A stretch of 16,098 bases of DNA from an uncultured Bacteroidales bacterium (GCA_900542185.1 UQMZ01000061.1:1-16098), one strand, 5' to 3'; counted from the first letter of the stretch, positions 1-6,614 are shown. Translations and numbers: made by a program. Notes: generated by a model from the sequence alone, not told the origin.

Positions 1-125
1 TTTTATGAAAAAATTTCACTGAAAATTTGGTTTTTAACGCAGTATCTCCGAGGCAACAAATTCCGATAGGAGAATAAGCATCACCATGATTATGTGAGCC
101 TAATTTCTTATAATTTCATTATTCT

Positions 126-158
126 GTACTTAGGAGAAACTTGTGTTTCTTATAGTAC
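126..158 (-). terminator. Possible weak terminator hairpin after the first lipoprotein gene
   Basis: A perfect 6-bp inverted repeat (AGAAAC / GTTTCT, loop TTGT, 135-150) is nested inside an outer GTACT / AGTAC pair (126-130 and 154-158), immediately at the 3' end of the minus-strand lipoprotein gene. No clear U-run follows on the minus strand, so termination is an inference from position. The rest of 1-157 is AT-rich and shows no gene. Confidence 0.3.
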
Positions 159-685
159 TAATCTGAGGTTTTGAGATTATTCCCGAGGAACGTCAGGCCC
201 AACCATGTTCTGACCTGGGCGTCTGCCGGAATTTTCCGTACAAGTATCGCGAATCTTGTAAACCGGGAATCATCGCTGTCAGTATCCATATCAGATGCAG
301 TGCCTACGTTGACCATCCAGTTGTAACTGTTTTCTTTCGTGTTACGGTAATACTTGTTGGAATATGTATCTATGATATAATCGTGCAACTCATACTTTAT
401 CAGCAAAGTGTAAGTATTGAAATCGATTTGCTGATATGCAGCGCTGAACCCCATCGGATCATCCGGCAAGTCAGAAGCATCGTTTACAATATGCTCATTG
501 TTGACAAGATGGATAAGATTACGTTTCTGTTCCTCTCCTAAATCATTATAATTGATTTCCATTGTAGAGGGAACATACGTTTTGGAAATAGGCAAAGCTA
601 TTTCCAGGTCTGTCTCGTTGTTATTGTTGCATGAGCTTAACACAAGACTCAGAGTCAACAGCATCAGCAAACTTAGATATTTCAT
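158..685 (-). CDS. Putative lipoprotein of unknown function
   Basis: A 175-residue protein that I do not recognise. It begins MKYLSLLMLLTLSLVLSSC: a short basic start, a leucine-rich hydrophobic stretch, and a lipobox (LSSC) with Cys19 as the lipidation site. Asn and acidic residues follow the Cys. The mature protein is polar and rich in Asp, Asn and Tyr, with no further membrane segment and no catalytic motif I can name, so it should be an envelope-anchored protein. It lies 18 bp downstream of a 34-codon membrane-protein gene on the same strand, and the two are probably cotranscribed. What is seen: signal peptide and lipobox. What is inferred: surface or periplasmic location. Function is unknown. 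Confidence 0.75.
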   Translation of the reverse strand: MKYLSLLMLLTLSLVLSSCNNNNETDLEIALPISKTYVPSTMEINYNDLGEEQKRNLIHLVNNEHIVNDASDLPDDPMGFSAAYQQIDFNTYTLLIKYELHDYIIDTYSNKYYRNTKENSYNWMVNVGTASDMDTDSDDSRFTRFAILVRKIPADAQVRTWLGLTFLGNNLKTSD

Positions 686-703
686 TATCTCACAATGTTT
701 GTA

Positions 704-808
704 CTATTTGCCCTTTTTGTCCTTATTCCTTTTGTAATAGCGTCCACCGATTAAGCCTCCGATTATTCCTGCAACCACAGGCAGATATACGTACCATGGT
801 AAATTCAT
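704..808 (-). CDS. Small 34-residue single-pass membrane protein
   Basis: A short reading frame of 34 codons plus TAG. The product starts MNLPWYVYLPVVAG, continues with a Gly/Ile-rich hydrophobic stretch (about residues 5-22, with repeated IGG), and ends in a strongly basic tail (about residues 23-34, RYYKRNKDKKGK). This is the layout of a single-span small membrane protein with a cytoplasmic basic end; the glycine-rich helix resembles a self-packing segment. It lies just upstream of, and in line with, the lipoprotein gene (18 bp gap), so the pair could be an operon. It is too short for usual gene callers. The amphipathic design and spacing support it being real; expression is unproven and function unknown. 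Confidence 0.5.
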   Translation of the reverse strand: MNLPWYVYLPVVAGIIGGLIGGRYYKRNKDKKGK

Positions 809-929
809 TTCGCATCTATTTTTATTTGTCTATAAAACGCAGATATTCACATAAAATTGCGATTTTTCATAGTTTATTTATAAGTTATTCATAGATTAAA
901 CTCTTTTAATAAACTTTTATAGCGATTGA

Positions 930-961
930 TTTGTCAATTTATTACTAATTAGTTATCTTTG
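930..961 (+). promoter_or_regulatory. Promoter of the toxin-antitoxin operon
   Basis: TTTG at 930-933 and TATCTTTG at 954-961 match the Bacteroidetes -33 (TTTG) and -7 (TAnnTTTG) elements, with a 20-bp spacer. Transcription would start about 6-8 bases after 961, leaving a leader of only about 10 bases before the ATG at 977. This also excludes an in-frame TTG at 959 as the start codon, because it overlaps the -7 box. Confidence 0.75.
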
Positions 962-976
962 CATCTGGTAATTTCT

Positions 977-1333
977 ATGGAACAGGAAAGCAAAGGAATA
1001 CGAATTGTGTACAAAACACCTCAGTTTGAGGCGTTTTATAACTCATTGCCTACGAAGGTACAAACAAAATTTAAGTACGTCATCGATGTAGTCACTACGA
1101 TATATGATGTCTCAACTAAGTTTGTCAAGCACTTGCAAGACTCTGATCTATATGAGATGCGAGTTTCAGTGGGAAGCAACGAGTATCGCACTATTCTTTT
1201 TGCCATTGACAAGGCCAACATTATAGAGGCTACACAAATCATCCTTCTCAACGGATTTCTAAAAAAGTCCAACAAAGATTACCGAAAACAAATAGACATA
1301 GCATTATCAATATTAAACGACTTGAAACAATGA
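977..1333 (+). CDS. RelE/HigB-type toxin of a type II toxin-antitoxin pair
   Basis: A 118-residue protein starting MEQESKGIRI, resembling the RelE/ParE superfamily in the phage-derived Gp49-like/HigB branch. The middle carries the family pattern: a helix region, then 'HLQDSDLYEMRV' followed by 'EYRTILFAID', which correspond to the beta-strands with basic residues (Arg75 and Arg81, counted from this start) that contact ribosomal RNA in mRNA-cleaving members. Cleavage of translated mRNA is the known activity of such toxins; here it is inferred from family. The stop codon overlaps the next start (ATGA at 1330-1333), so toxin and antitoxin are translationally coupled in HigBA order, toxin first. 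The ATG at 977 is chosen because an upstream in-frame TTG lies inside the promoter. Confidence 0.8.
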   Translation: MEQESKGIRIVYKTPQFEAFYNSLPTKVQTKFKYVIDVVTTIYDVSTKFVKHLQDSDLYEMRVSVGSNEYRTILFAIDKANIIEATQIILLNGFLKKSNKDYRKQIDIALSILNDLKQ

Positions 1334-1653
1334 GACAGATAAATCCTGAAAAGTTAACGAAATTATCTACGTTCAATCAACAGCTGGACGAAGAATACGG
1401 AAAGCCCGGAACTCCGGAACGAGAGGAATTTCATGAAGAAGCTCTCTCCTGGTATTACGGCCAGTTGCTTCGCGACCGTAGGCGAGAACTTAAAATGACA
1501 CAAAAAGAAGTCGCCGACAAACTCGGGCGTGAACAAAGCTATATCGCGCGTGTAGAACGAGGTAAAGCAGATATTCAGTTGTCGAGTTTCTTTCGCATTG
1601 CATCAGTGCTCGGCATACAGTTCATCCCCACTTTTGCCACGGTGATGAAATAA
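1330..1653 (+). CDS. HigA/XRE-type helix-turn-helix antitoxin
   Basis: A 107-residue partner of the upstream toxin, overlapping it by four bases. Residues about 46-98 form an XRE (Cro/CI-type) helix-turn-helix: MTQKEVADKL, then REQSYIARVERGKADIQL, with the typical 'S-x-I-A-R-x-E-R-G' recognition-helix end. The N-terminal 45 residues are charged and helical and probably neutralise the toxin. Antitoxins of this type bind their own promoter and repress the operon, alone and with toxin; the short leader and nearby promoter at 930-961 fit this. The family assignment is firm; operon autoregulation is inferred from known HigBA systems. Confidence 0.85.
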   Translation: MRQINPEKLTKLSTFNQQLDEEYGKPGTPEREEFHEEALSWYYGQLLRDRRRELKMTQKEVADKLGREQSYIARVERGKADIQLSSFFRIASVLGIQFIPTFATVMK

Positions 1654-1692
1654 CTTAATCGGACTTACTGTTTAAACTGATTGTCTGCGCGT

Positions 1693-2064
1693 TCAATTGG
1701 TTGTATTAGTCGTATTAGTGGTATCGATCGTATCGATCCTATTGATCGTATCGACTGTATATTCCGGCATTTCGATTGGAATGCCTTTCTTATTATATTC
1801 TTCCTTGACGATATAATTGGTGTATTTCAGCTCCTGTTGCATTCGGTCATAATATCGTCCGGGAATTCCCAAGCGCATGGCGCTGTCTTTGGTTATCGTC
1901 AAATGATATGCCGAGTCTTTCAGTATTATATGATGCGCCATTTTGATGCAGGCATCGCGAAACGCCGGCACTTCATCATCAGGCAATCTTTCAGGCTGTC
2001 GAGGCTTACCGTCTCCACAACCCGCCATTAGACATATCAATCCTATATACAATAGCTTCTTCAT
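1693..2064 (-). CDS. Small putative lipoprotein with a repetitive Thr/Asn/Asp tail
   Basis: A 123-residue protein with a lipoprotein signal: MKKLLYIGLICLMAGC, lipobox LMAGC with Cys16 as the anchor. The middle (residues about 30-95) is polar and helical with no motif I recognise. The C-terminus is a three-residue period (xDT / xNT type) running from about residue 103 to 123, encoded by a 9-bp tandem repeat. The gene stands alone between the toxin-antitoxin pair (tail to tail) and the radical SAM gene (same strand, 138 bp upstream). It is likely an envelope protein whose tail may vary in copy number without frameshifting. Function unknown. Confidence 0.7.
   Translation of the reverse strand: MKKLLYIGLICLMAGCGDGKPRQPERLPDDEVPAFRDACIKMAHHIILKDSAYHLTITKDSAMRLGIPGRYYDRMQQELKYTNYIVKEEYNKKGIPIEMPEYTVDTINRIDTIDTTNTTNTTN
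1703..1756. repeat. Six-copy 9-bp tandem repeat inside the lipoprotein gene
   Basis: Six 9-bp units follow each other: GTATTAGTC, GTATTAGTG, GTATCGATC, GTATCGATC, CTATTGATC, GTATCGACT. The unit length is a multiple of three, so changes in copy number would lengthen or shorten the three-residue protein repeat without shifting the frame. Two of the units are identical and the others differ by one to four bases. Confidence 0.75.
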
Positions 2065-2093
2065 ATTGCAAAATTAATAATTTTTCGTATCCT

Positions 2094-2130
2094 ATCACGT
2101 GATTATAAACATATTCCGAACGCAAAATTA
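2094..2130 (-). promoter_or_regulatory. Candidate promoter region of the small lipoprotein gene
   Basis: On the minus strand TAATTTTG (2123-2130) matches the -7 consensus and would start transcription about 50 bases before the ATG at 2064. A second TAATTTTG lies at 2069-2076 but is too close to the start codon. No well-spaced -33 element was found for either. A 10-bp palindrome ATCACGTGAT (2094-2103) lies between and could bind a regulator. The evidence is weak. Confidence 0.3.
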
Positions 2131-2158
2131 CCAAAAATCGGACAAATAAGCGTAACGA

Positions 2159-2183
2159 AGCCTGCCCCAAAAATGAGCAGGCT
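2159..2183 (-). terminator. Hairpin after the radical SAM gene
   Basis: A perfect 7-bp inverted repeat (AGCCTGC 2159-2165 and GCAGGCT 2177-2183) with an 11-base loop lies 19 bp past the stop codon of the minus-strand radical SAM gene. The downstream minus sequence is only moderately U-rich. Its position supports a terminator role. Confidence 0.5.
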
Positions 2184-2202
2184 GAACGCGGGACCGGAAT
2201 CT

Positions 2203-3096
2203 TCACAGATGCCATATTCTGTTCCGATAGGTTTTCAGTTCCTTTTCAGGGAACCGGGCTATCGCTTTGTCAAATTCACGGAGTATCGCGGCTTTATCAT
2301 ACGGCAATGATCCCGTAATCGGTACTGTATTGGAAATGTGGTGACCGAGCAGATTGACACGGATATTCAGTCTGTCGATAAGAGTCCGCATCTCCATCAG
2401 TCGCTCAATTTCCGGTTCCTCGATATATGTGCCGTCCTGCACCTCCTGATACAACTGCGATTCCGGAAATATTGTCAGCGATACTATGTTGATGATACAG
2501 GGGTGAAGTCGGTTCAGTACGTCTGCCGTTGCCATCGCGCTGGCCTCGCCATTGCCCTTGCCTCCCAGTCCGTTGAGGTAGAATACGTTGTATCGGATTC
2601 CCGCCTCGTCGAGTTTTGAAAGTTGTTCGATAATGTCAGAGGCATGATAGCCTTTATTCATCCTCTCCAGAGTCGGGTCGTGGCCTGTCTCGATACCGAT
2701 GTTGATGCTGTCTAGTTTCAGATGACGTAGATTCTTCAGCTCCTCCACTGTTTTGGGAGTGATATCCGTGACACGGGCGAACATCCCGAACGATACCATG
2801 TGCGGAAGATACTTCCTTAACAGCAAAGCAACATCCATCAGTTTGTTGTAACTGAGCGCGAACGGATTTGCACCGGTTAGATAAACACGACGGGCACGCG
2901 GCTGCCATTGACGAATCACCTTCAGGTCATCCTCTACCTCCGATAGCGGCGACATACGGAAAGGTGTGCCGTGATAAAGGCTGCAAAACCTGCACTTGTG
3001 CCATGTACAACCTGAAGTGAGTTGCAGCAACTGCGAGTTGGCTTCGTAAGGCGGTCGCCATACCTGCCCTGTGAAATGTAGTTCCGGATATGTCAT
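2203..3096 (-). CDS. Radical SAM protein of unknown reaction
   Basis: A 297-residue radical SAM enzyme. The iron-sulphur motif is SGCTWHKCRFCSLY, a C-x4-C-x2-C spacing with Cys30, Cys35 and Cys38, which differs from the classic C-x3-C-x2-C but is shared with a branch of radical SAM proteins having GCxxxKCxFC. Further family landmarks are YLTGANPF (strand after the first helix) and INIGIETGHD (the SAM-contacting 'GIESG' type motif). There is no obvious accessory SPASM or B12 domain. These enzymes cleave S-adenosylmethionine to start radical chemistry; the substrate cannot be deduced. The start is placed at the ATG giving MTYPELHF, because an in-frame TTG 33 bp upstream lies within the -7 promoter element. 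It is transcribed divergently from the HxlR operon. Confidence 0.85.
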   Translation of the reverse strand: MTYPELHFTGQVWRPPYEANSQLLQLTSGCTWHKCRFCSLYHGTPFRMSPLSEVEDDLKVIRQWQPRARRVYLTGANPFALSYNKLMDVALLLRKYLPHMVSFGMFARVTDITPKTVEELKNLRHLKLDSINIGIETGHDPTLERMNKGYHASDIIEQLSKLDEAGIRYNVFYLNGLGGKGNGEASAMATADVLNRLHPCIINIVSLTIFPESQLYQEVQDGTYIEEPEIERLMEMRTLIDRLNIRVNLLGHHISNTVPITGSLPYDKAAILREFDKAIARFPEKELKTYRNRIWHL

Positions 3097-3126
3097 ATCT
3101 CGATATTTTTTGTTAATTTTGTAACG

Positions 3127-3157
3127 CAAAATTAGGTGATAGTCAGAGCTAAAGCAA
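3127..3157 (-). promoter_or_regulatory. Promoter of the radical SAM gene
   Basis: On the minus strand TAATTTTG (3127-3134) and TTG (3155-3157) match the Bacteroidetes -7 and -33 elements with a 20-bp spacer. The leader to the ATG at 3096 would be about 25 bases. The -33 element ends four bases before a pair of direct repeats, so a protein bound there could affect this promoter as well. Confidence 0.7.
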
Positions 3158-3160
3158 CAA

Positions 3161-3195
3161 CTTACCGAATGGTTTGACCCTTACCGAAAAGTTTG
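3161..3195. repeat. Paired 16-bp direct repeats, candidate operator of the HxlR operon
   Basis: Two direct copies of CTTACCGAANNGTTTG lie at 3161-3176 and 3180-3195, identical at all 14 defined positions, with a 19-bp period (close to two helical turns). They lie in the space between the radical SAM promoter and the HxlR start at 3232. Direct, same-face repeats beside a regulator gene are a typical operator layout. That HxlR binds them is inferred. No convincing plus-strand -7 element was found; CTGTTTTG at 3213-3220 is the nearest. Confidence 0.5.
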
Positions 3196-3231
3196 TGTTG
3201 CTCGTTATCAGCCTGTTTTGCGTGACCGGAT

Positions 3232-3588
3232 ATGGCAAAAAAACTGGACTACGAATATTGCAAGGCTGCCCCGATGCTCGAATGGCTCGGCAACAAGTGG
3301 GCACTGGTGGTTCTCGTGAAAATTTCCGAGAACGAGCCGGTGCGCTTCAACGAACTGTACCGCAACATCCCGTCCATATCGGAGAAAGTACTTTCGCAGG
3401 TACTCCGCCAAATGACCACCGACGGCATAATCCGCCGCGAACTGTTCCCTGACGTGCCGCCACGCACAGAATATTCAGTAACAGATCTCGGCTATACCCT
3501 TTTGCCCCATGTCAAAGCCCTCATAAACTGGGGACGCGAGAACTTCGATACCATAATGTCAAACCGCAAAAAACACAACGATGAGTAA
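3232..3588 (+). CDS. HxlR-family winged-helix transcription regulator
   Basis: A 118-residue DNA-binding protein. Family landmarks run through the chain: Cys10 in 'YCKAAPMLEWLGNKW' (the conserved N-terminal Cys region), 'FNELYRNIPSISEKVLSQ' (recognition helix region), 'GIIRRELFPDVPPRTEYSV' (wing) and 'TDLGYTLLP' (dimerisation helix). In characterised HxlR proteins (for example YodB and HypR) the N-terminal Cys senses quinones, aldehydes or other electrophiles by oxidation; here this role is inferred. It is the first gene of a tight operon (8-bp overlap with the DJ-1 gene), suggesting it regulates that operon. Confidence 0.9.
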   Translation: MAKKLDYEYCKAAPMLEWLGNKWALVVLVKISENEPVRFNELYRNIPSISEKVLSQVLRQMTTDGIIRRELFPDVPPRTEYSVTDLGYTLLPHVKALINWGRENFDTIMSNRKKHNDE

Positions 3589-4192
3589 CGAAATTTTATA
3601 TATCCTTCTGCCGGACTTCGCGGCACACGAGGTCGTATTTCTTTCGCAGGCAATAGCATCCGATGAATATGCCCTTAAAGATAATCCCAAATATGTCAAC
3701 AGGATTGTAGCTCCGACAATGGATCCTGTCAAGTCCATAGGCGGTTTCCGGACATTGCCGGATTATTCATTCGATACGATGCCTGAAGATTATGCGGCGT
3801 TGGTGCTTATCGGCGGTTTCGGATGGAGCACGCCGATTGCGAAACGGGTTGAGCCGATTGTCAGAAAAGCCATTGAAAAAGGCAAAATTATAGGTGCAAT
3901 CTGCAACGCGGCTTCCTTTATGGCAAAGCATGGTTTCCTCAATGCGGTCAAACACACCGGCAATGGACTGGAGCAGTTGAAATTATGGGGAGGTAAAAAC
4001 TATACCAATGAGGAGGGATATATCCACGCGCAAGCCGTAAGCGACAATAACATCGTGACAGCAAACGGTTCGGCCACTCTTGAATTTGCAAAGGAGTTGC
4101 TCATATTGCTTGAAAATGATACTCCCGAGCGAATTGAAATGTATTATCAGTTTAACAAACAAGGTTTCTGCGCTCTGTTTCCTCCGAAATAA
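3581..4192 (+). CDS. DJ-1/PfpI family protein
   Basis: A 203-residue class I glutamine-amidotransferase-like protein. The nucleophile elbow is GAICNAAS with Cys108, and the partner acid is Glu17 in 'DFAAHEVVF', matching the Cys-Glu pair of DJ-1/PfpI proteins. 'LVLIGGFGW' precedes the elbow as usual, and 'TANGSATLEFAKELL' matches the C-terminal family signature (T-A-x-G). Known members act as glyoxalase III, chaperone or peptidase, or sense oxidants through this Cys; which applies here cannot be told. Being second in an HxlR-led operon fits a defence role against reactive carbonyls or oxidants (inference). The gene overlaps hxlR by eight bases. Confidence 0.87.
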   Translation: MSNEILYILLPDFAAHEVVFLSQAIASDEYALKDNPKYVNRIVAPTMDPVKSIGGFRTLPDYSFDTMPEDYAALVLIGGFGWSTPIAKRVEPIVRKAIEKGKIIGAICNAASFMAKHGFLNAVKHTGNGLEQLKLWGGKNYTNEEGYIHAQAVSDNNIVTANGSATLEFAKELLILLENDTPERIEMYYQFNKQGFCALFPPK

Positions 4193-4197
4193 AAAAT

Positions 4198-4533
4198 ATG
4201 GCATGTTCAATTGAGTTCATAGAGTACGTTTGCGATGCGCTTGCTCCTTTGGGAGAAGTGCGCAGCCGTAAGATGATGGGTGATTACATCATCTATGTCA
4301 ACGGCAAGTGCGTCATCACGGCTTGCGATAATATAGCCTACGTCAAGAAATTGCCCTGTATTGCCGAAATGATGGCTGACGCAGAGTGCGGCAGTCCTTA
4401 CCAAGGCGCAAAAGAAGCTTATATTCTTGACTTCCGGGACAGGCAAAAGGTATTGAATGTGATAGAAACATTATGGGAAGTTCTGCCCTTCCCAAAAACG
4501 AAATTGAAATATGATGCAGGAAATAAATCCTAA
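4198..4533 (+). CDS. TfoX N-terminal-domain-like protein
   Basis: A 111-residue protein resembling the TfoX/Sxy N-terminal domain. The pattern 'VRSRKMMGDYIIYVNGKC' (the R-x-M-F/M-G-x-x-x-Y-x-x-G core), 'AYVKKLP' and the C-terminal 'EAYILDFRDR' fit the family. TfoX itself regulates competence in Gammaproteobacteria, where it has a second domain; this protein has only the first, as is usual in Bacteroidota, where the role is unknown. It starts five bases after the DJ-1 gene and overlaps the next gene by 23 bases, so the four genes are one operon. Confidence 0.75.
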   Translation: MACSIEFIEYVCDALAPLGEVRSRKMMGDYIIYVNGKCVITACDNIAYVKKLPCIAEMMADAECGSPYQGAKEAYILDFRDRQKVLNVIETLWEVLPFPKTKLKYDAGNKS

Positions 4534-5134
4534 GGAAACTACGCGGGCATACGCTTTCGAGATGTGGATGAAGGCACCGATGCCGATGGTGACGCTGCTA
4601 AAGACTCTGGATGTGTCTCGGCTGAGGCGTATCGGGCGCCGGCATGGCCTGAAATTCAATATGCTTATGTGCTGGAGCATCGGCAAAGCGGCCTCTCGGA
4701 TTAAGGAATTCTATATGCTGCCGGTCGACGGCAAACTGATGCGCTACGACACTCTGGCTGTCAATACAATTGTGGCCAACCGCGATGGAGAGGTAAGCTC
4801 ATGCGACATACCTTTCAGCGAGGATATTTCAAAATTCAATGCCGATTATCTGCGGTTGACGCGGCAGGTAGCCGAGACCTGCGAGAACCACGACATAATC
4901 GACAGCATGGTTATCGGCACATCGGCATTGGCACAATATGATATAGACGGAGCCGTCGGAATGTATAGCGGCATATTCAACAATCCCTTCATGATATGGG
5001 GCAGTTACCGCAGAAGCTGGTTCAAGACACTCCTCACCGTCTCATTCCAGTTCCATCACACACAGATGGACGGCGCACACGCAGCAAGATTTCTATATTT
5101 GTTACAGGAAGAAATTCATAGACTTTCCATTTGA
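4511..5134 (+). CDS. CatA-like (chloramphenicol acetyltransferase-fold) O-acyltransferase
   Basis: A 207-residue protein of the type A chloramphenicol acetyltransferase fold, slightly shorter than the roughly 215 residues of classical CAT. The active-site motif FQFHHTQMDGAHAARF near the C-terminus contains the HHxxxDG signature with catalytic His183 and structural Asp187. Classical CAT moves acetyl from acetyl-CoA to chloramphenicol in a trimer whose active sites lie between subunits. The N-terminal half differs clearly from resistance enzymes, so resistance should not be assumed; another small hydroxylated acceptor is likely. It is the last gene of the HxlR operon. The start at 4511 overlaps the previous gene by 23 bases; a second Met follows directly. 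Confidence 0.8.
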   Translation: MMQEINPKETTRAYAFEMWMKAPMPMVTLLKTLDVSRLRRIGRRHGLKFNMLMCWSIGKAASRIKEFYMLPVDGKLMRYDTLAVNTIVANRDGEVSSCDIPFSEDISKFNADYLRLTRQVAETCENHDIIDSMVIGTSALAQYDIDGAVGMYSGIFNNPFMIWGSYRRSWFKTLLTVSFQFHHTQMDGAHAARFLYLLQEEIHRLSI

Positions 5135-5277
5135 AATAGATTCATCGATATCAAAGATTAGATTCAGTCCGTTGTCCCATAATTATATTCTGACAGAATC
5201 CATTTAATATTTGTTAATAAAAGTCAGTTGATATTTGGTACTATTGTAGTAAGAATTCCAATCTAGCTCAACATAAT

Positions 5278-5670
5278 ATGAAACATAAAGTGAAAGTAAC
5301 GGTGCTCGATACCAAGCTGTACCCGGAATATCAGCAGCAGTATTGCGCCAATCCATGTTCGGGAAAATGCCCTGTATATAACAAGGGCGATGAGTTTATC
5401 TTTTATCGTGATGATGAACGTGACGACTATTGGGGTTGCGGTCTTAACACACTTGTTAAGACCGAGGGGAATCCCGACGAGATTGCCGGAGGACCAAAGA
5501 AACCGTTTTGCTCGGAGGCATGGGACGCCATCTCCCGTTATATCTATACCGGACTGCAAGGCGGTTCGATAATGAAAGGCTGGATGCGTGACGAGAACAC
5601 CATGATAGCTTGCTGCAACGACGGAACTCGCCCCGTAATCTTCAAAATCGAACGCATCGACTACGATTGA
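5278..5670 (+). CDS. TIGR04076 family protein
   Basis: A 130-residue protein matching the TIGR04076 family of uncharacterised cysteine-containing proteins. The pattern is: 'KVKVTVLDTK' at the start, 'CPVYNKGDEFIF' (residues about 31-42), 'PFCSEAWDAISRYIY' (about 76-90), 'GGSIMKGWM' and 'ENTMIACCNDGTRPVIFKIERI' at the end. The conserved Cys residues, including the pair in ACCNDG, suggest metal or redox chemistry but no activity is known. This copy also has a Cys-rich segment 'YCANPCSGKC' before the usual core. It stands alone on its strand, and its stop codon overlaps the 3' end of the convergent AraC gene by ten bases. Confidence 0.82.
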   Translation: MKHKVKVTVLDTKLYPEYQQQYCANPCSGKCPVYNKGDEFIFYRDDERDDYWGCGLNTLVKTEGNPDEIAGGPKKPFCSEAWDAISRYIYTGLQGGSIMKGWMRDENTMIACCNDGTRPVIFKIERIDYD

Positions 5671-6518
5671 CTTAATGCCCTGAACTGCGAAGGGGACATA
5701 CCATATTCCCGTTTAAAAACGCGATTGAAATGCGGCAGGTCATTGAATCCCACGGCATAACAGATTTCGGATACCTGTCTCTTGGTGTCGCGTAATAGTT
5801 CGCAGGATGTCGTGAGTCGGTAATTGGTAAGGAACTCCGAAAAGGTCATTCCTTTGCAGCGCTTGAAAAATACGCAGAATGCAGAACGGTTCATGCCAAT
5901 ATGTGCCGATATTTCATCGAGTGTTATTGTATGGGAGTAATGAGCCATTACGTATGTCGCCACTTGCTGGATACGCCTTATAGCACGCTCTATCTTGATC
6001 GGCTTACCGATGCATGTGCGGTCGGCAGTTGTGAATACAGTCGGCAGGAGTCGTAACATTTCGCATAACTGCCCGATGTCGTCAAGTCCAGGCATTTTGC
6101 CAAGCGTGCTTTTTATAATTTCGGCGCTTTCTTTACCATATTTAATAGCCTCGGAGGGTAATACACATCCCCAAAGAGCACGTTTGATTTCCGGGAAATC
6201 ATTTATGCATTTTTCCACAAATTCCTGACTGAAAGCCACCATAAGATAGGTGATTTCACCGTCCATGTTTACAGATTCAGGCTTATATTCCCAGTAATGC
6301 TCCATCGACGGAGGAATGAGTGCCACATCTCCCTCAACAAAAGGCATAAGGGTGTCGCCGGTCATTCTCATGCCTCTGCCTTGTGTTACATAATACAGTT
6401 CCCACGCCTCATGACGGTGCATTTTAGCCTCAACATGCGGCATGACGTGTTGCGCAATGAAGAAAAAGGAATGGTCCTTTACTTCAGGGAGCGTATATGG
6501 AATCACAGCTTCTTTCAT
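5661..6518 (-). CDS. AraC-family regulator with N-terminal cupin sensor
   Basis: A 285-residue regulator. The N-terminal part (about 1-100) is a cupin: 'KMHRHEAWELYYVTQGRG' carries the His-x-His...Glu metal-type pattern, and 'GDVALIPPSMEHYWEY' is the second cupin motif. The C-terminal hundred residues hold two helix-turn-helices: 'ITLDEISAHIGMNRSAFCVFFK' and 'VSEICYAVGFNDLPHFNRVF', then the AraC signature 'REYGMSPSQFR'. It is divergent from the nitroreductase gene, which it probably controls. The start used is the ATG giving MKEAVIPYTL; an in-frame TTG 42 bp upstream lies beyond a -7-like element. Confidence 0.87.
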   Translation of the reverse strand: MKEAVIPYTLPEVKDHSFFFIAQHVMPHVEAKMHRHEAWELYYVTQGRGMRMTGDTLMPFVEGDVALIPPSMEHYWEYKPESVNMDGEITYLMVAFSQEFVEKCINDFPEIKRALWGCVLPSEAIKYGKESAEIIKSTLGKMPGLDDIGQLCEMLRLLPTVFTTADRTCIGKPIKIERAIRRIQQVATYVMAHYSHTITLDEISAHIGMNRSAFCVFFKRCKGMTFSEFLTNYRLTTSCELLRDTKRQVSEICYAVGFNDLPHFNRVFKREYGMSPSQFRALSQS

Positions 6519-6525
6519 CCGACTG

Positions 6526-6533
6526 CAAATATA
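6526..6533 (-). promoter_or_regulatory. Candidate -7 element of the AraC regulator gene
   Basis: TATATTTG on the minus strand fits TAnnTTTG. It would give a nearly leaderless transcript for the ATG at 6518. TTG elements upstream lie at spacings of 16 and 24 bases, outside the usual 19-21, so this is a weak call. Confidence 0.4.
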
Positions 6534-6581
6534 CGACAAATATTTGAAACAATAAGACAAATAAGCAACAAACAGGATGTG

Positions 6582-6589
6582 TAACTTTG
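6582..6589 (+). promoter_or_regulatory. -7 element of the nitroreductase gene
   Basis: TAACTTTG matches the -7 consensus exactly and lies 25 bp before the ATG at 6615. No TTG at the expected -33 distance was seen, which is typical of promoters that depend on an activator such as the divergent AraC protein (inference). Confidence 0.6.
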
Positions 6590-6614
6590 CAACGTAATCA
6601 AAATCACATACACA

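Noticed and set aside
4511..5134. Calling the CatA-like gene chloramphenicol resistance
   Set aside because: The catalytic motif is present but the N-terminal half differs from resistance enzymes, and related chromosomal copies usually have other acceptors.
5187..5246. Promoter or operator for the TIGR04076 gene (ATTCTGACAGAAT palindrome, GATATTTG and TACTATTG)
   Set aside because: The -7-like boxes deviate from consensus and have no TTG at the right distance; the palindrome is short.
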